NCBI GenBank assembly: GCA_003248655.1
Contig: QFPM01000008.1
Location: forward strand, 68,005 to 132,004
DNA: 64,000 nt
Direction: 5' to 3'
From: Microbacterium sp.
Lineage (GTDB): Bacteria > Actinomycetota > Actinomycetes > Actinomycetales > Microbacteriaceae
Numbering within the stretch: position 1 is the stretch's first letter; every line of letters begins with the position of its first letter. The notes under the pieces are model-generated. The model made no database searches, had not been told where the DNA came from, and saw only the letters and a program-made list of their open reading frames with translations. A program made the position numbers and the translations under genes. This document shows positions 49,823-58,737 of this stretch, in pieces.

Positions 49823-52800
49823 GCGCGCCCTACATGGTGCACGTGGTCGACGAATGAGCGGCCGGTGTCACGGTTCTTCGAGATGACGATGGTCTGAGCG
49901 ACGTGTCTTTCCAGGCCTGTGTACTTATCGAGCGGAGCGCCGACGATCAGCTGGAAACCGAGGCCCTTCCAAGCCTCCACCGCACGGCCCGCGTACTCCG
50001 AGTCCGCCTTGATGAAGCCTTCGTCGAGGAATACCGGCGCGAATCTGGGGAGTTGGCCGAGCTCGTCGCCGAGTTGGAACCGGAGTGCGGCGCCGACGAT
50101 GAACGCCACGAGCTCCTGCATCTCCCCACCGCTCTTCCCGGCCAGCGATGAGTACTCAGCGGCCGGTTCGCCATCCTGGGCGAGCTCGCGGGCCGTGATC
50201 TCCACATGCCGGCGGACATCGAGGATGTCTTCGCGAGCGACGGTCTCACGTTGCGCCGGGCTCAGGGCCGGGTCATCACGCTTGCGGATGCGGGCGATGA
50301 ACTCCCGCATTTGCGCGAACCTCACCACCAGTTCCTCGTCGGACGTGCTCTTCGTCGCGAGCTTCCGGAACGACTCCAGCTCGCGACGGAACGTCGTCAC
50401 CCTTTGCGGCGCGAGCCGTCGCATCTCGATCCTCAGCCGCCCGTCCGTCGGCCCGAACGGCAGCCACTCAAGGATCGCGTTAACGGAATCGAGGCGCGTC
50501 CCGATCTCATCGACAGCGGAGCTCATCGCACTGCCCAGCAGCCGCAGGCTCTTTCCTGACCACTGCAGGGCGCTCCGGCGCCACTGCTCCCGCTGCTCGT
50601 GCAGGCCGACCCGTGTGATGTCTTCGAGAATCGCCAGGTACTCCCGATAGGAGGCAAGGGTGGCGCCGCGCGTGGGGTCATACCACTGGTTCTGGAAGCT
50701 CTGGAACGTTCGCTCTATCTGTTGGATCGTGGACTGCTCCGCTGAAGCCGCGCGCGCCACTTCGTCCCCGAGCTGTTCGCTGAGACGCCTCAGGGTGACC
50801 CTCCACGTCTGGCTGGTCGCTTCCTCACCGGCGAGTACTCGCGCCCAAGCACCGTCGAGCCTGGCGGTCAGAGCCTCGTCAAGGGTGACAGTCGTGTCGT
50901 CTTCGAGCGCCCACAGGGCGGTATTGGCTTCGTCGATCTCGTCGATGTTCTTTTCGTGGGCGTCCCCGAGGTGCTTCCTCGTCTCCTCGAGCTTGTGCTG
51001 GCGGCGCTGAGCGAGACCGGCGGCGACCGTCATCTCCTCCACCTGTTTCTTGAGCGTCGCGAGGGCGCCGTCGGCTGCCAGCAGGTCGACTTGCTGCTTG
51101 CGCAGCGCGGCTGCCGAGCTGACGGGGGAATGCACGTCTACGTCTGTCCACCCGAAGAAAAGGGTCTTCTCGTACGCGATGCCGCGAGAACGAAGGTCAC
51201 CGATCTGCCGCTCGATGCTGGCGCGGGCTTGTACCGACGCGGCGAGAGCTTCCTCGATCTCCTGAGCTTCCCGTTCGAGTTGCTCGCGGATGTCTGCGTT
51301 GTCGAACCCGATGACCGCTCGACTGCTGTTGACGCCGTGGGCACCATGCGTGCCCCGGCGGGTTTGACCGCTCGGGGTGACCCTCAGCCCGTCACCCGGC
51401 AGCTGACGGGGCGACGGCACACACAGGGCGTTCCGGGACGGGTCGGCGATGTGGTCGATGACCCAGCCTTGGTACGGGGAATCCTTAAATACGAGCTTCC
51501 CGGCCACCTTGTCGGGGTCCAGCAGTGTCGCACGCGAGCTGCTGCCGCGCACGACTCCATCGAAGTACAGGCGGGGGCTCAGGTGGAGCGGCTCGATCGC
51601 GTGCGCGAATTGGTCCTGGAGCTCCGCGGGGATGAGCATGCGCCGGGCACTGGCCGACAGGATGGTCTCCACCGCATGCCGCCACCCTTCCTCGCCGTCA
51701 GCGATATCGATGAGTTCGGCGACATAGGGGAGGTCGGCGACCGGGATACCGGACGCTTCCGAGACGAGGCGCCGTCGGTCGATCATCGACTTGTCGATAC
51801 GGCTGGTGCGCCCCTCGAGCGAGCGAAGCTCGCCGCGGATCCGCACCTTCGCGTCACCGAGTGGCACTTCCTCACTGAGCATCCGGTCGCGGGTGTTCCG
51901 AAGCTCCTTCTCCTGCTCCTGCACGAGGGCGGGGAACGCCCGCGCGTCGGCCTGGAGGCGCAGGAAGTCGTCCTCGGTGTCGATCGTCCGCCCGAGCACA
52001 GTGAGCGGTTCCTCCAGCCGCACCCGCGTACGACGTCGGCTTTCAGCTTCGGTCTCGAGTGCCGCGATCTCGACGGTCAGCTGCTTGTCCCGGTCACCAC
52101 CGCCGGCGGCGTAGTCGGCTTTCGCGGCGTCCAGCGCCTCCTCCTGCGCCAAGGTAACGGTCTTCGCCGTCCGCAGTTGATCATCGATCGTCGCGATCTG
52201 CTCGCGGAGCTGGTCCGCCTCCGCGTCGAGGATCTGCACGTGAGTGCGCAGCCGCCACAGGCCAGCGGGGGTGTCGTCAGCGTCGACCGCACCCAGCGCA
52301 CGCGCCTGTGCGATCGCGTCCTGTGCCTCGGTCATCTGCGCGTGGAGGTCGACGATCGGTTCGAGAAGGCTCGCCTGCTGCTGGAAGACCTCCATCTTCC
52401 GGTACATCTCGTCCAGCTCATCGAACGTCGCAATCGCCTCGTCGGCGACCTTGAACGTCTCCGGGAGCTCGATGACGAGCTTCTTGTAAAGCTCATCGAC
52501 GGTGCGGCTCATCGTGCCCGCTTGAATCCGTGCGAGAAGCTCGAGCGCCTTCGCACCGTCCCCGCCTTGCCCGATGCCCAGGCGGGAAAACAGCGACTGA
52601 GAGAACTCGTCGTACGACCCATAGATGCGAAGCTCCGGCCACCGCGCCTTCATCGCTTTCGCCGGGTACGACTCGGACCCGACCCTCGCGAACTCGAACA
52701 GGTCCCCGACGTTGAAGGCGCCGGGGATCGTCATCATCCGCTTCAGGACATCCCCGTCTCGGGCCGCGGCTGCCGGGACGAAGTAGGCGCGGACGACGGT

Positions 52801-53220
52801 GAACCGATTCCCGGTGTCTGCGATGAACGTCGCCGCAATCGCACCCCACGTCGGCTTCCCCTGCCCGCGGAGGCTCTTATCGATCGTAACGCCGTCTTCG
52901 ACAGTGTCATCCGTCTTCCCTTTCAGGTAGGTGCGCAGGGACCGCTGGTCGGATCCACGCACCCGCCCGCCCGCGGCCGCGTTCGACGCGCCGTTGAAAG
53001 CGACGTCGGAAGGCATCATCAAGGCGAGGTATGCGTCGAGGATGGTGGATTTCCCGACGCCAGATGCGCCGGTGACGATGGTCGCGTCGGGGTGGAACTG
53101 GAACGTCGACGTCTTCTGGTGGAATCCGCCCCAGTTGATGACCTGGATCTGCTCGACCCGCCAGTGCGTGTCGGGGATGAGCGGGCGTGCGCTGGCGGCT
53201 GTGAGGTTGAGGTCAGTCAT
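49819..53220 (-). CDS. jetC: Wadjet JetC (SMC/MukB-like ATPase)
   Basis: The 1133-residue SMC-type ATPase has Walker A GASGVGKST (51-59), long coiled coils in the middle, a signature region KSGGEMQELVAFI near residue 1040 and Walker B in FAPVFLDEGF. JetC dimerises with JetA (kleisin-like) and JetB to extrude DNA loops and detect small circles. Overlaps with jetB and jetD, 8 and 4 bases, show a tight operon. Confidence 0.92.
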   Translation of the reverse strand: MTDLNLTAASARPLIPDTHWRVEQIQVINWGGFHQKTSTFQFHPDATIVTGASGVGKSTILDAYLALMMPSDVAFNGASNAAAGGRVRGSDQRSLRTYLKGKTDDTVEDGVTIDKSLRGQGKPTWGAIAATFIADTGNRFTVVRAYFVPAAAARDGDVLKRMMTIPGAFNVGDLFEFARVGSESYPAKAMKARWPELRIYGSYDEFSQSLFSRLGIGQGGDGAKALELLARIQAGTMSRTVDELYKKLVIELPETFKVADEAIATFDELDEMYRKMEVFQQQASLLEPIVDLHAQMTEAQDAIAQARALGAVDADDTPAGLWRLRTHVQILDAEADQLREQIATIDDQLRTAKTVTLAQEEALDAAKADYAAGGGDRDKQLTVEIAALETEAESRRRTRVRLEEPLTVLGRTIDTEDDFLRLQADARAFPALVQEQEKELRNTRDRMLSEEVPLGDAKVRIRGELRSLEGRTSRIDKSMIDRRRLVSEASGIPVADLPYVAELIDIADGEEGWRHAVETILSASARRMLIPAELQDQFAHAIEPLHLSPRLYFDGVVRGSSSRATLLDPDKVAGKLVFKDSPYQGWVIDHIADPSRNALCVPSPRQLPGDGLRVTPSGQTRRGTHGAHGVNSSRAVIGFDNADIREQLEREAQEIEEALAASVQARASIERQIGDLRSRGIAYEKTLFFGWTDVDVHSPVSSAAALRKQQVDLLAADGALATLKKQVEEMTVAAGLAQRRQHKLEETRKHLGDAHEKNIDEIDEANTALWALEDDTTVTLDEALTARLDGAWARVLAGEEATSQTWRVTLRRLSEQLGDEVARAASAEQSTIQQIERTFQSFQNQWYDPTRGATLASYREYLAILEDITRVGLHEQREQWRRSALQWSGKSLRLLGSAMSSAVDEIGTRLDSVNAILEWLPFGPTDGRLRIEMRRLAPQRVTTFRRELESFRKLATKSTSDEELVVRFAQMREFIARIRKRDDPALSPAQRETVAREDILDVRRHVEITARELAQDGEPAAEYSSLAGKSGGEMQELVAFIVGAALRFQLGDELGQLPRFAPVFLDEGFIKADSEYAGRAVEAWKGLGFQLIVGAPLDKYTGLERHVAQTIVISKNRDTGRSFVDHVHHVGRA

Positions 53221-53926
53221 CGATCGGGTCCTCGGAGGTCAGGAAGGCGAGCAGTTCACGGAGCTTGGTGACGGGCATCAGTCGTTCGATGACGGAGGAG
53301 ATGACGTACACGCCCTCCTCCTTCGTCGCATCAAGAAGCCCGGTCGCAGCGACCGATCCGATCGCCCGGTCGACGCGTCCGGCGTCCATGTGATGGTCGG
53401 TGGCGGTCTTCGGACGAACCGACACTGCGAACGCGTGGATATCGGCGGCGGTGACGACAGCGCGGGAAGCGCCCGCGACCGTCTGGTTCCGGTGAACGAC
53501 GCACAAGTAGACGAGGACCACGGTCTGCTCCCGCGTCCACGCCATCGACCGCAGCAGGTGCGGGAACGTACGGGTCGAGTCGGCGTTGCGGACCTGCACC
53601 TTGAACGCGACCGCGTACCGCGCGTCGTACTCCAGATCGAGATACATGTCGTTGAGCCGCGACCGGACGTCGTAGCGGTGAGCGGTCAGGCCCTTCCACT
53701 CCGCCTTGTGGGTCGCCGCGGTGATGAACCGGTTGCTCAGGATCGCGACGAGCGCGGCACGCGCGTCAGGATGAAGCGTCCCGCTGTCACCATCAAACTC
53801 GCGCACCGTCGGGTTCTCATCATCGGCATCCGGTTCCTCGTCGAGGAGTTCCACAGGGGTTCGGTCGGTGGCGTCCTCGACGTCCATGTCGAGTTCTGCT
53901 ACGTCATCGAAGTCAGCGCTCGTCAT
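53213..53926 (-). CDS. jetB: Wadjet JetB (MukE-like, DUF4194)
   Basis: The 237-residue protein corresponds to JetB/DUF4194, the MukE-like kite subunit of Wadjet. Visible are an acidic N-terminus, then a winged-helix-like region with ARAALVAILSNRFIT, RSRLNDMYLDLEYDARYAVAF and the C-terminal ISSVIERLMPVTKLRELLAFL. It joins JetA and JetC in the loop-extruding complex. The ATG at 53926 lies within the end of jetA (14-base overlap), and its stop lies inside jetC. Confidence 0.88.
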   Translation of the reverse strand: MTSADFDDVAELDMDVEDATDRTPVELLDEEPDADDENPTVREFDGDSGTLHPDARAALVAILSNRFITAATHKAEWKGLTAHRYDVRSRLNDMYLDLEYDARYAVAFKVQVRNADSTRTFPHLLRSMAWTREQTVVLVYLCVVHRNQTVAGASRAVVTAADIHAFAVSVRPKTATDHHMDAGRVDRAIGSVAATGLLDATKEEGVYVISSVIERLMPVTKLRELLAFLTSEDPIDD

Positions 53927-55385
53927 CGGCTTCTCTCTTCAGGCTCGGGGTAATCTCAGGCATCACGAGGACCTGTTCGGTGCCGTCAGGGCGGCGGGTC
54001 ACATACTGCTCGCCGCGGCCTGTGCGGACCAGGTCGTCCCGGTCGGCGATCAGGTGGAGCACCCCGAGCGCGTCGACCGGCCGGCGGACGTCGTCGGGAA
54101 GGTTCGGGAAGACGTGCGTGGCGACCGTCCAGTCGCCGTCACCGGCGGCGTCCAAGGCCCTCCGGAGGGCGCCCAGGTGTGGGCCGCCGTACTGGCGGAG
54201 GTCGTCGAGGCTCATCGATTCCGGCCGCTCACCTTCCGTGTCGTCCAGCGGGTCGAGCGGGACATCGGAGGCCGGGTCGTAGAACTTCTCCCGCAGATAC
54301 GCGATCTCCGCGCTGTCAGGAAGGAGTGCGGCGGGGACCTCTGCTCGGGGGCCTGCTTTCTGCATCCACGTGCCGAGCGCATCCTCGAGTTGCATCAGCA
54401 CCCGGTCGAGCTCCCGGTCTTCGGCGACATTCCGCGATCGGATGAACGTGTTGAGGGTCTCGACGGTGTCCACGATCTTCGTCATCGTCTCCCGCGCGCC
54501 GTCTCGGACGACCCGCACGATCCCGACCATCGCCTTCTTCTCGGCGGGGTTCAGGACCGTGGCGATATCGGGATGTTCGACGAGGGATGTGATGTCTGTA
54601 CGGAGCTGGTCGAGGAGCGCATCGTCATCGAGAAGGTTGAACGCCCCCTCGAACGCGCGGCCTTCCGGCGTCGCGGTCGTGAGATCGTCGGCACGAGTGA
54701 GGAAGTCCGCGACGATCTCCCCTGCGGGGCGGGCGTCCGCGCGGAAGTCGGCTCGGAGTTGCTCTTGGAGGGCTTCGACGACCTCGCCGACGCGAGCGAA
54801 CTCGATCGGCAGGCCGGAGACGAGGTCCTGCAGTTCGACGAGACCTTCGAGGATAAAGTCCGCAGACACGGGCACGAGCTCCCCGCCTGCATCCAGCCGC
54901 GCGAGCTCCGCATCGTTCGCCGCGATCTGTTCGCGGATCCGCTGCTTTCGTGCCTCCACGTCCGGGTTCGCGGCGACACTCAGCCGGTTCGCGGTGTCGA
55001 CGATGTTCTTGATTCGGTGCTCGGACAAGTTCACCCGGTCCCGCGTGAGGTCACGGACAAGCCCCAGAGCCTGCATGGCATGGGAGGTGAGGGTGTACGT
55101 CGTTCCGTCCACGTCGCGGGTCAGCCACCGGCGCCGTACCCACAACATGCACACGTCGCGGCCGTCCCCATCCGGAACATGGGGGAGCCCGCGTTCGCGA
55201 AGTTCTCGCAAGTGGGCGTCGACAACTTGATGAAGTCGGGCCGCCGGCTGCGTCTTCTGGTCCTGCGGAAAGGCGACGCGAAGGACCGCGACGTTCGCCG
55301 GCGCGAGCGTGCCACGCAGTAGTGACAGAGTCGGCTCCTCGAAAGCAGCCGTAACGCGTGCATGCTCTCCGACGATGCTGCTCAC
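53913..55385 (-). CDS. jetA: Wadjet JetA (kleisin-like, DUF3375)
   Basis: The 490-residue protein matches JetA/DUF3375, the kleisin-like subunit. Features include the N-terminal winged-helix segment (TYTLTSHAMQALGLVRDLTRDRVNLSEHRI), coiled-coil helices around residues 130-175, and the C-terminal TGRGEQYVTRRPDGTE. The GTG at 55385 is preferred because GGGGGAGG lies 5 bases upstream; the longer frame from 55409 has no such site. It heads the jetABCD operon and is divergent from the sce7726 gene. Confidence 0.9.
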   Translation of the reverse strand: MSSIVGEHARVTAAFEEPTLSLLRGTLAPANVAVLRVAFPQDQKTQPAARLHQVVDAHLRELRERGLPHVPDGDGRDVCMLWVRRRWLTRDVDGTTYTLTSHAMQALGLVRDLTRDRVNLSEHRIKNIVDTANRLSVAANPDVEARKQRIREQIAANDAELARLDAGGELVPVSADFILEGLVELQDLVSGLPIEFARVGEVVEALQEQLRADFRADARPAGEIVADFLTRADDLTTATPEGRAFEGAFNLLDDDALLDQLRTDITSLVEHPDIATVLNPAEKKAMVGIVRVVRDGARETMTKIVDTVETLNTFIRSRNVAEDRELDRVLMQLEDALGTWMQKAGPRAEVPAALLPDSAEIAYLREKFYDPASDVPLDPLDDTEGERPESMSLDDLRQYGGPHLGALRRALDAAGDGDWTVATHVFPNLPDDVRRPVDALGVLHLIADRDDLVRTGRGEQYVTRRPDGTEQVLVMPEITPSLKREADDER

Positions 55386-55427
55386 TCGGACCTCCCCCGG
55401 GCCGCACAAGACTGTCAGACGGCAATC

Positions 55428-55447
55428 ATGTCGGATGGTTCCGACAT
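55428..55447. promoter_or_regulatory. Palindrome between divergent jetA and the sce7726-sce7725-RES operon
   Basis: ATGTCGGA-TGGT-TCCGACAT is a perfect 8-base inverted repeat in the 250-base gap between two divergent defence operons, 43 bases before the jetA start. It may be an operator for jetA or for both directions. No adjacent regulator gene is present within the cassette. The rest of the gap holds no recognised gene. Confidence 0.45.
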
Positions 55448-55637
55448 CGCGCTCCGGACTACTCCGGCCCCGCCCCGTCTGCCATGTTCCCCTGCTAGCT
55501 CGCCGAGAGGGTGGGTGGTGTATGGAACCATGGGAGCTATCTGGCGGAGCCGCAACAAGACTGGCGCGGGCGGGCGTGGGGCGCTTCGCTCTGATGAGCG
55601 CACCCTACGATGAGCCTGAAAGCGATTGGAGGACGTC

Positions 55638-56501
55638 GTGCCAGCGGTACTGGAGCGTGAAGCCTCTCGGCTCTTCTCTACGGCCGTGTTCCGGGCTGTC
55701 GCGACGGGAAAGTCCACGCAGCGGGCAGATGCCGCGACGAGCAAGATCCGTGGCGGGCTCGGCCTCGGCCGAAACGTCACCAACCACGAGGTCGTCGAAG
55801 TGGCCTACGACTTGCTGCGTCGAAGCTACCGAAGTGAGTACTTCTACCGCAATCTCTTGGCCAGCAAGGTATTTGTGGGACGTCACCGTGCAGCGAGGTC
55901 GGTGTTGCTGAACGAGTTCCGCGTCGGCGACTCGGTCGCGGATTGCGTTCTTGTGAATGGTCGTGGTGCGGTGTACGAGATCAAGACGGAGTTCGACTCC
56001 CCGGAAAAGCTTCGCTCTCAGCTGGCCAGCTACTACCGGGCGTTTCCGTATGCGACAGTCGTTGCCCACACCGATGACGCCGACCGCTACCTCCGTCTCG
56101 TGGAGGACGGACCGGCGGGTCTCATCACCGTCGGGCCCCGTGACCGGCTATCCGTAGTCAAGGACGCGGACGCGAAGACAGACTCGTTCGACATTCGCAC
56201 GATGTTCAACGCGCTCCGCTTGAGTGAGGTGACCGGAATTCTGCAGGCAGAGTATGGTGCACTTCCTGCCGTTCCCAATGGAGTCCGGTACGCCGTGTAC
56301 CTCGAGCTTGCTGAGCAGATGAGCCCGACCGCGTTTCAAGCAGGTATGCAGGCGGCCTTAAAGACCCGCGAGCTACGCAATAGCCGGTCGCTGATGCTGG
56401 CCTCATCCTTTGCCCCCCTCCGCGCGGTTGTCGCCCAACTCGACCCTGATGAGCAACAGCAAAGTCGCCTGCTGTCATGGCTCAACTCAAGAGGAGCCTG
56501 A
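55638..56501 (+). CDS. sce7726-family protein, predicted PD-(D/E)XK-like nuclease fold
   Basis: The 287-residue protein matches the sce7726 family, which has no established function. A core similar to PD-(D/E)XK nucleases is visible: VGDSVADCVLVNG with D102, then VYEIKTEFDS with E114 and K116, and an alpha helix RSQLASYYRAF. The N-terminus is helical with a FRAVATGKSTQRAD stretch. The GTG at 55638 has GGAGG 5 bases upstream. The stop TGA is followed immediately by the next ATG, so it is the first gene of a three-gene operon with sce7725 and the RES protein. Confidence 0.78.
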   Translation: MPAVLEREASRLFSTAVFRAVATGKSTQRADAATSKIRGGLGLGRNVTNHEVVEVAYDLLRRSYRSEYFYRNLLASKVFVGRHRAARSVLLNEFRVGDSVADCVLVNGRGAVYEIKTEFDSPEKLRSQLASYYRAFPYATVVAHTDDADRYLRLVEDGPAGLITVGPRDRLSVVKDADAKTDSFDIRTMFNALRLSEVTGILQAEYGALPAVPNGVRYAVYLELAEQMSPTAFQAGMQAALKTRELRNSRSLMLASSFAPLRAVVAQLDPDEQQQSRLLSWLNSRGA

Positions 56502-57458
56502 ATGTACTTCCCGTACCTGCGCGGAAAGCAGTACGAACTGCTCGCTGTCAAGGAGCTCAGTGGACTGCTTGGTGAGCAGCAGAAGGTGATACCTATCATC
56601 GAGCCGGTCCGGCCTGCATCCGGGTCTGGGCTCGACCGATGTCTGGTCGCGCTGATGGATTCGGCGGTCGATTTTGTCCTCGTACTCAACCCGAGTGTCG
56701 GGGAACTTCGCTCCCCGGTAGTCGCGCCAGACCTCGCCGATTACCTGTCCCAGCAAGATCGTTCAGCCGCCTGGAACCTCGGCCTGCTGATCGACGAGAA
56801 CACCGATGTCAATGATCTGATCGCGTCATTCCGGACGAACGTGGAGACACAGCAACGACGCCTGACCTTGATCCATAAGGGCATTGCTAACGGGCTGAAC
56901 GAGCTGCCCCCACTGACATCGGACCTCCGCCGGAAGTTCGACGTGATCGACGATCGATGGCGCCGCCGCTACTTCCGAGACCTTCTCGCCACCTCCAGCG
57001 GTGTGACCCTACGCGATGGGTTTCCCGGTGAGGAACGCAACTCCGCGTACCTCAGCAAGGACGAGTCCGTCTTCACCGATGACCACCTGTTCTACGACGA
57101 GGAGAACTGGTACGGATTCTCCGATTACGCAACGGTCGGTGAGGCATACTCCGACGGCGGCTTCACCCCGCGTGCCGTGGCAATCCATTGGACTTACGAG
57201 CCGAAGCCAGGTGGGCCGGTCATGATCCGCCACTTCACCTCGCTGAGCAACGGTGACACCTCCAACGTCGGCGGGAAGTTCCTCGAAGCAGTCGGCAAGT
57301 TGGTCGCGTTCCTAGATGAGTACGCCATCCACACCCAGGCATCAGAAGTCATGCGGGCACACGCCGCAAACAACACGTACCCGGGCCTCGGAATCGTCAA
57401 GAAGCTGTCGATCCAGAATCATCTCGAACTTATGTCGGGCATCCTGAGCCGATCGTGA
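56502..57458 (+). CDS. sce7725-family (beta-protein-like) protein
   Basis: The 318-residue protein begins MYFPYLRGKQYELLAVKEL, the hallmark of the sce7725/beta-protein family, followed by VIPIIEPVRP near residue 30, typical of that family. It likely adopts a TIM-barrel-like fold of unknown activity. No membrane segment was seen. It starts directly at the base after the sce7726 stop and its stop overlaps the GTG of the RES gene (GTGA). sce7725 and sce7726 are frequent neighbours in other genomes, to my knowledge. Confidence 0.78.
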   Translation: MYFPYLRGKQYELLAVKELSGLLGEQQKVIPIIEPVRPASGSGLDRCLVALMDSAVDFVLVLNPSVGELRSPVVAPDLADYLSQQDRSAAWNLGLLIDENTDVNDLIASFRTNVETQQRRLTLIHKGIANGLNELPPLTSDLRRKFDVIDDRWRRRYFRDLLATSSGVTLRDGFPGEERNSAYLSKDESVFTDDHLFYDEENWYGFSDYATVGEAYSDGGFTPRAVAIHWTYEPKPGGPVMIRHFTSLSNGDTSNVGGKFLEAVGKLVAFLDEYAIHTQASEVMRAHAANNTYPGLGIVKKLSIQNHLELMSGILSRS

Positions 57459-58510
57459 GAGCGTGTGCAAAGTGCTTCGCGGCAGGCACCTGGGTTTCGA
57501 ACGCGTCCCCGCCGCAGGGGTCGCCAGGTACGTGCGACTTCGGACACGGTTACGACTCGCACACCTGGCCCACTACGGCGTGGATCGACAACTTTGCTCG
57601 CCTGTTTGAGATCTATGAAATCGACGAGACCGGCACGGGAGTCGCGCTGCATCTGCGGGTGCAGCAGGACTGGCGCATCTTCACCTTTGATGAGCCGTCG
57701 CAGGTGAACCAGTTCCTCACCAGCGCAGTCCCCGACGCGCATCCCCTCCTGGCCGACGGAGTCGTGGTTCGGCTGCGGCCGGCGGCTGACGGCGTCAACA
57801 CCGACCACCTGCTCTCGTGGACGCAATTCTCTGACGAGATCCGCAACCGCAACCGCTACTTCCCACAGACTGTTCCAGATCGACAGACGCTGGAGAATGT
57901 GCTGCTAGGCAGCGTAGAGCGGGTGGAGAAGGACGTCGCCCTATACCGCGGTCGGGTCATTGAATCGTCTGACCTCCTAGCGGTCGCCGACATGGGAGCT
58001 CCGCCAGCGAATAGGGCCAAAGCTGGTCGCGCGAACCCCATCGGTATCCCGCATCTGTACCTTTCATTTGGGCTCGAGACTTGCATCTACGAGACCCGGG
58101 TCGCCAACCACACCCGCGTCGCGATCGGTACCTTCCATGCCATCCGCGACCTCTCCGTCCTCAACCTCGCCGATGTCGAGCCCCCTGATTTCTTCGACAT
58201 CGATATCGACCAACGAGACTCCATATCGGAGCAGGCCCGCCGCGTCTTGTTCCACCGCTATCTCACGGCGCTTGGGGATGAACTGCGCAAACCGGTTCGC
58301 GCCACCGATCAGCCCACCGACTACATCCCCACTCAATACCTCTGCGAGCTCGCGAAGTCCCTCGGCCTCGATGGCGTCCTCTACTCCAGCTCCCTCCATC
58401 CGCAAGGCCGAAACCTCGTCCTGTTCGATGTCAATGCCGCCGTCTGCGAACCGGAGATCACGGTCGTCGAGATCACTTCCCTAACCGCGGGATGGCACAC
58501 GGTCCAGTAG
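57455..58510 (+). CDS. RES-domain protein with zinc-binding HEPN/RES-type N-terminus
   Basis: The 351-residue protein starts with likely zinc ligands C4, C7, C27 and H31 (CAKCF ... CDFGH), as in the N-terminal region often found with RES domains. Residues 160-330 form the RES domain with Arg (YRGRV), GRANPIGIPHLYLS (R192), ETCIYETR (E208/E213) and the serine patch SSSLHPQGRN. RES toxins degrade NAD+ and arrest growth, so this is a plausible effector. The GTG at 57455 overlaps the sce7725 stop. No Xre-type antitoxin is adjacent, so control may be exerted by the two upstream proteins. Confidence 0.8.
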   Translation: MRACAKCFAAGTWVSNASPPQGSPGTCDFGHGYDSHTWPTTAWIDNFARLFEIYEIDETGTGVALHLRVQQDWRIFTFDEPSQVNQFLTSAVPDAHPLLADGVVVRLRPAADGVNTDHLLSWTQFSDEIRNRNRYFPQTVPDRQTLENVLLGSVERVEKDVALYRGRVIESSDLLAVADMGAPPANRAKAGRANPIGIPHLYLSFGLETCIYETRVANHTRVAIGTFHAIRDLSVLNLADVEPPDFFDIDIDQRDSISEQARRVLFHRYLTALGDELRKPVRATDQPTDYIPTQYLCELAKSLGLDGVLYSSSLHPQGRNLVLFDVNAAVCEPEITVVEITSLTAGWHTVQ

Positions 58511-58737
58511 CGGATCGTGCGTGTCCGTCCAGACTCGGGTGAGCAGTCTGAGGGACCACTTCGCGCGCCTGGCGCTCGATGGCTTCCTGGTCGACGGCGG
58601 CGTTCCGAACCCGCTGGCACTATACGAGAGCGCCTTCGGCGGCGCAGAGCATGAGACTGCGCTGTTCCGTCGAAGGGATGGCCGAGTCACCTCGCGCTTC
58701 CCCGACCCGCTTGGTCGGACAGATACCGCTCGACGCG

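Noticed and set aside
53741..55409. GTG/ATG-extended jetA start at 55409
   Set aside because: The GTG at 55385 has an ideal ribosome-binding site, while the longer start has none.
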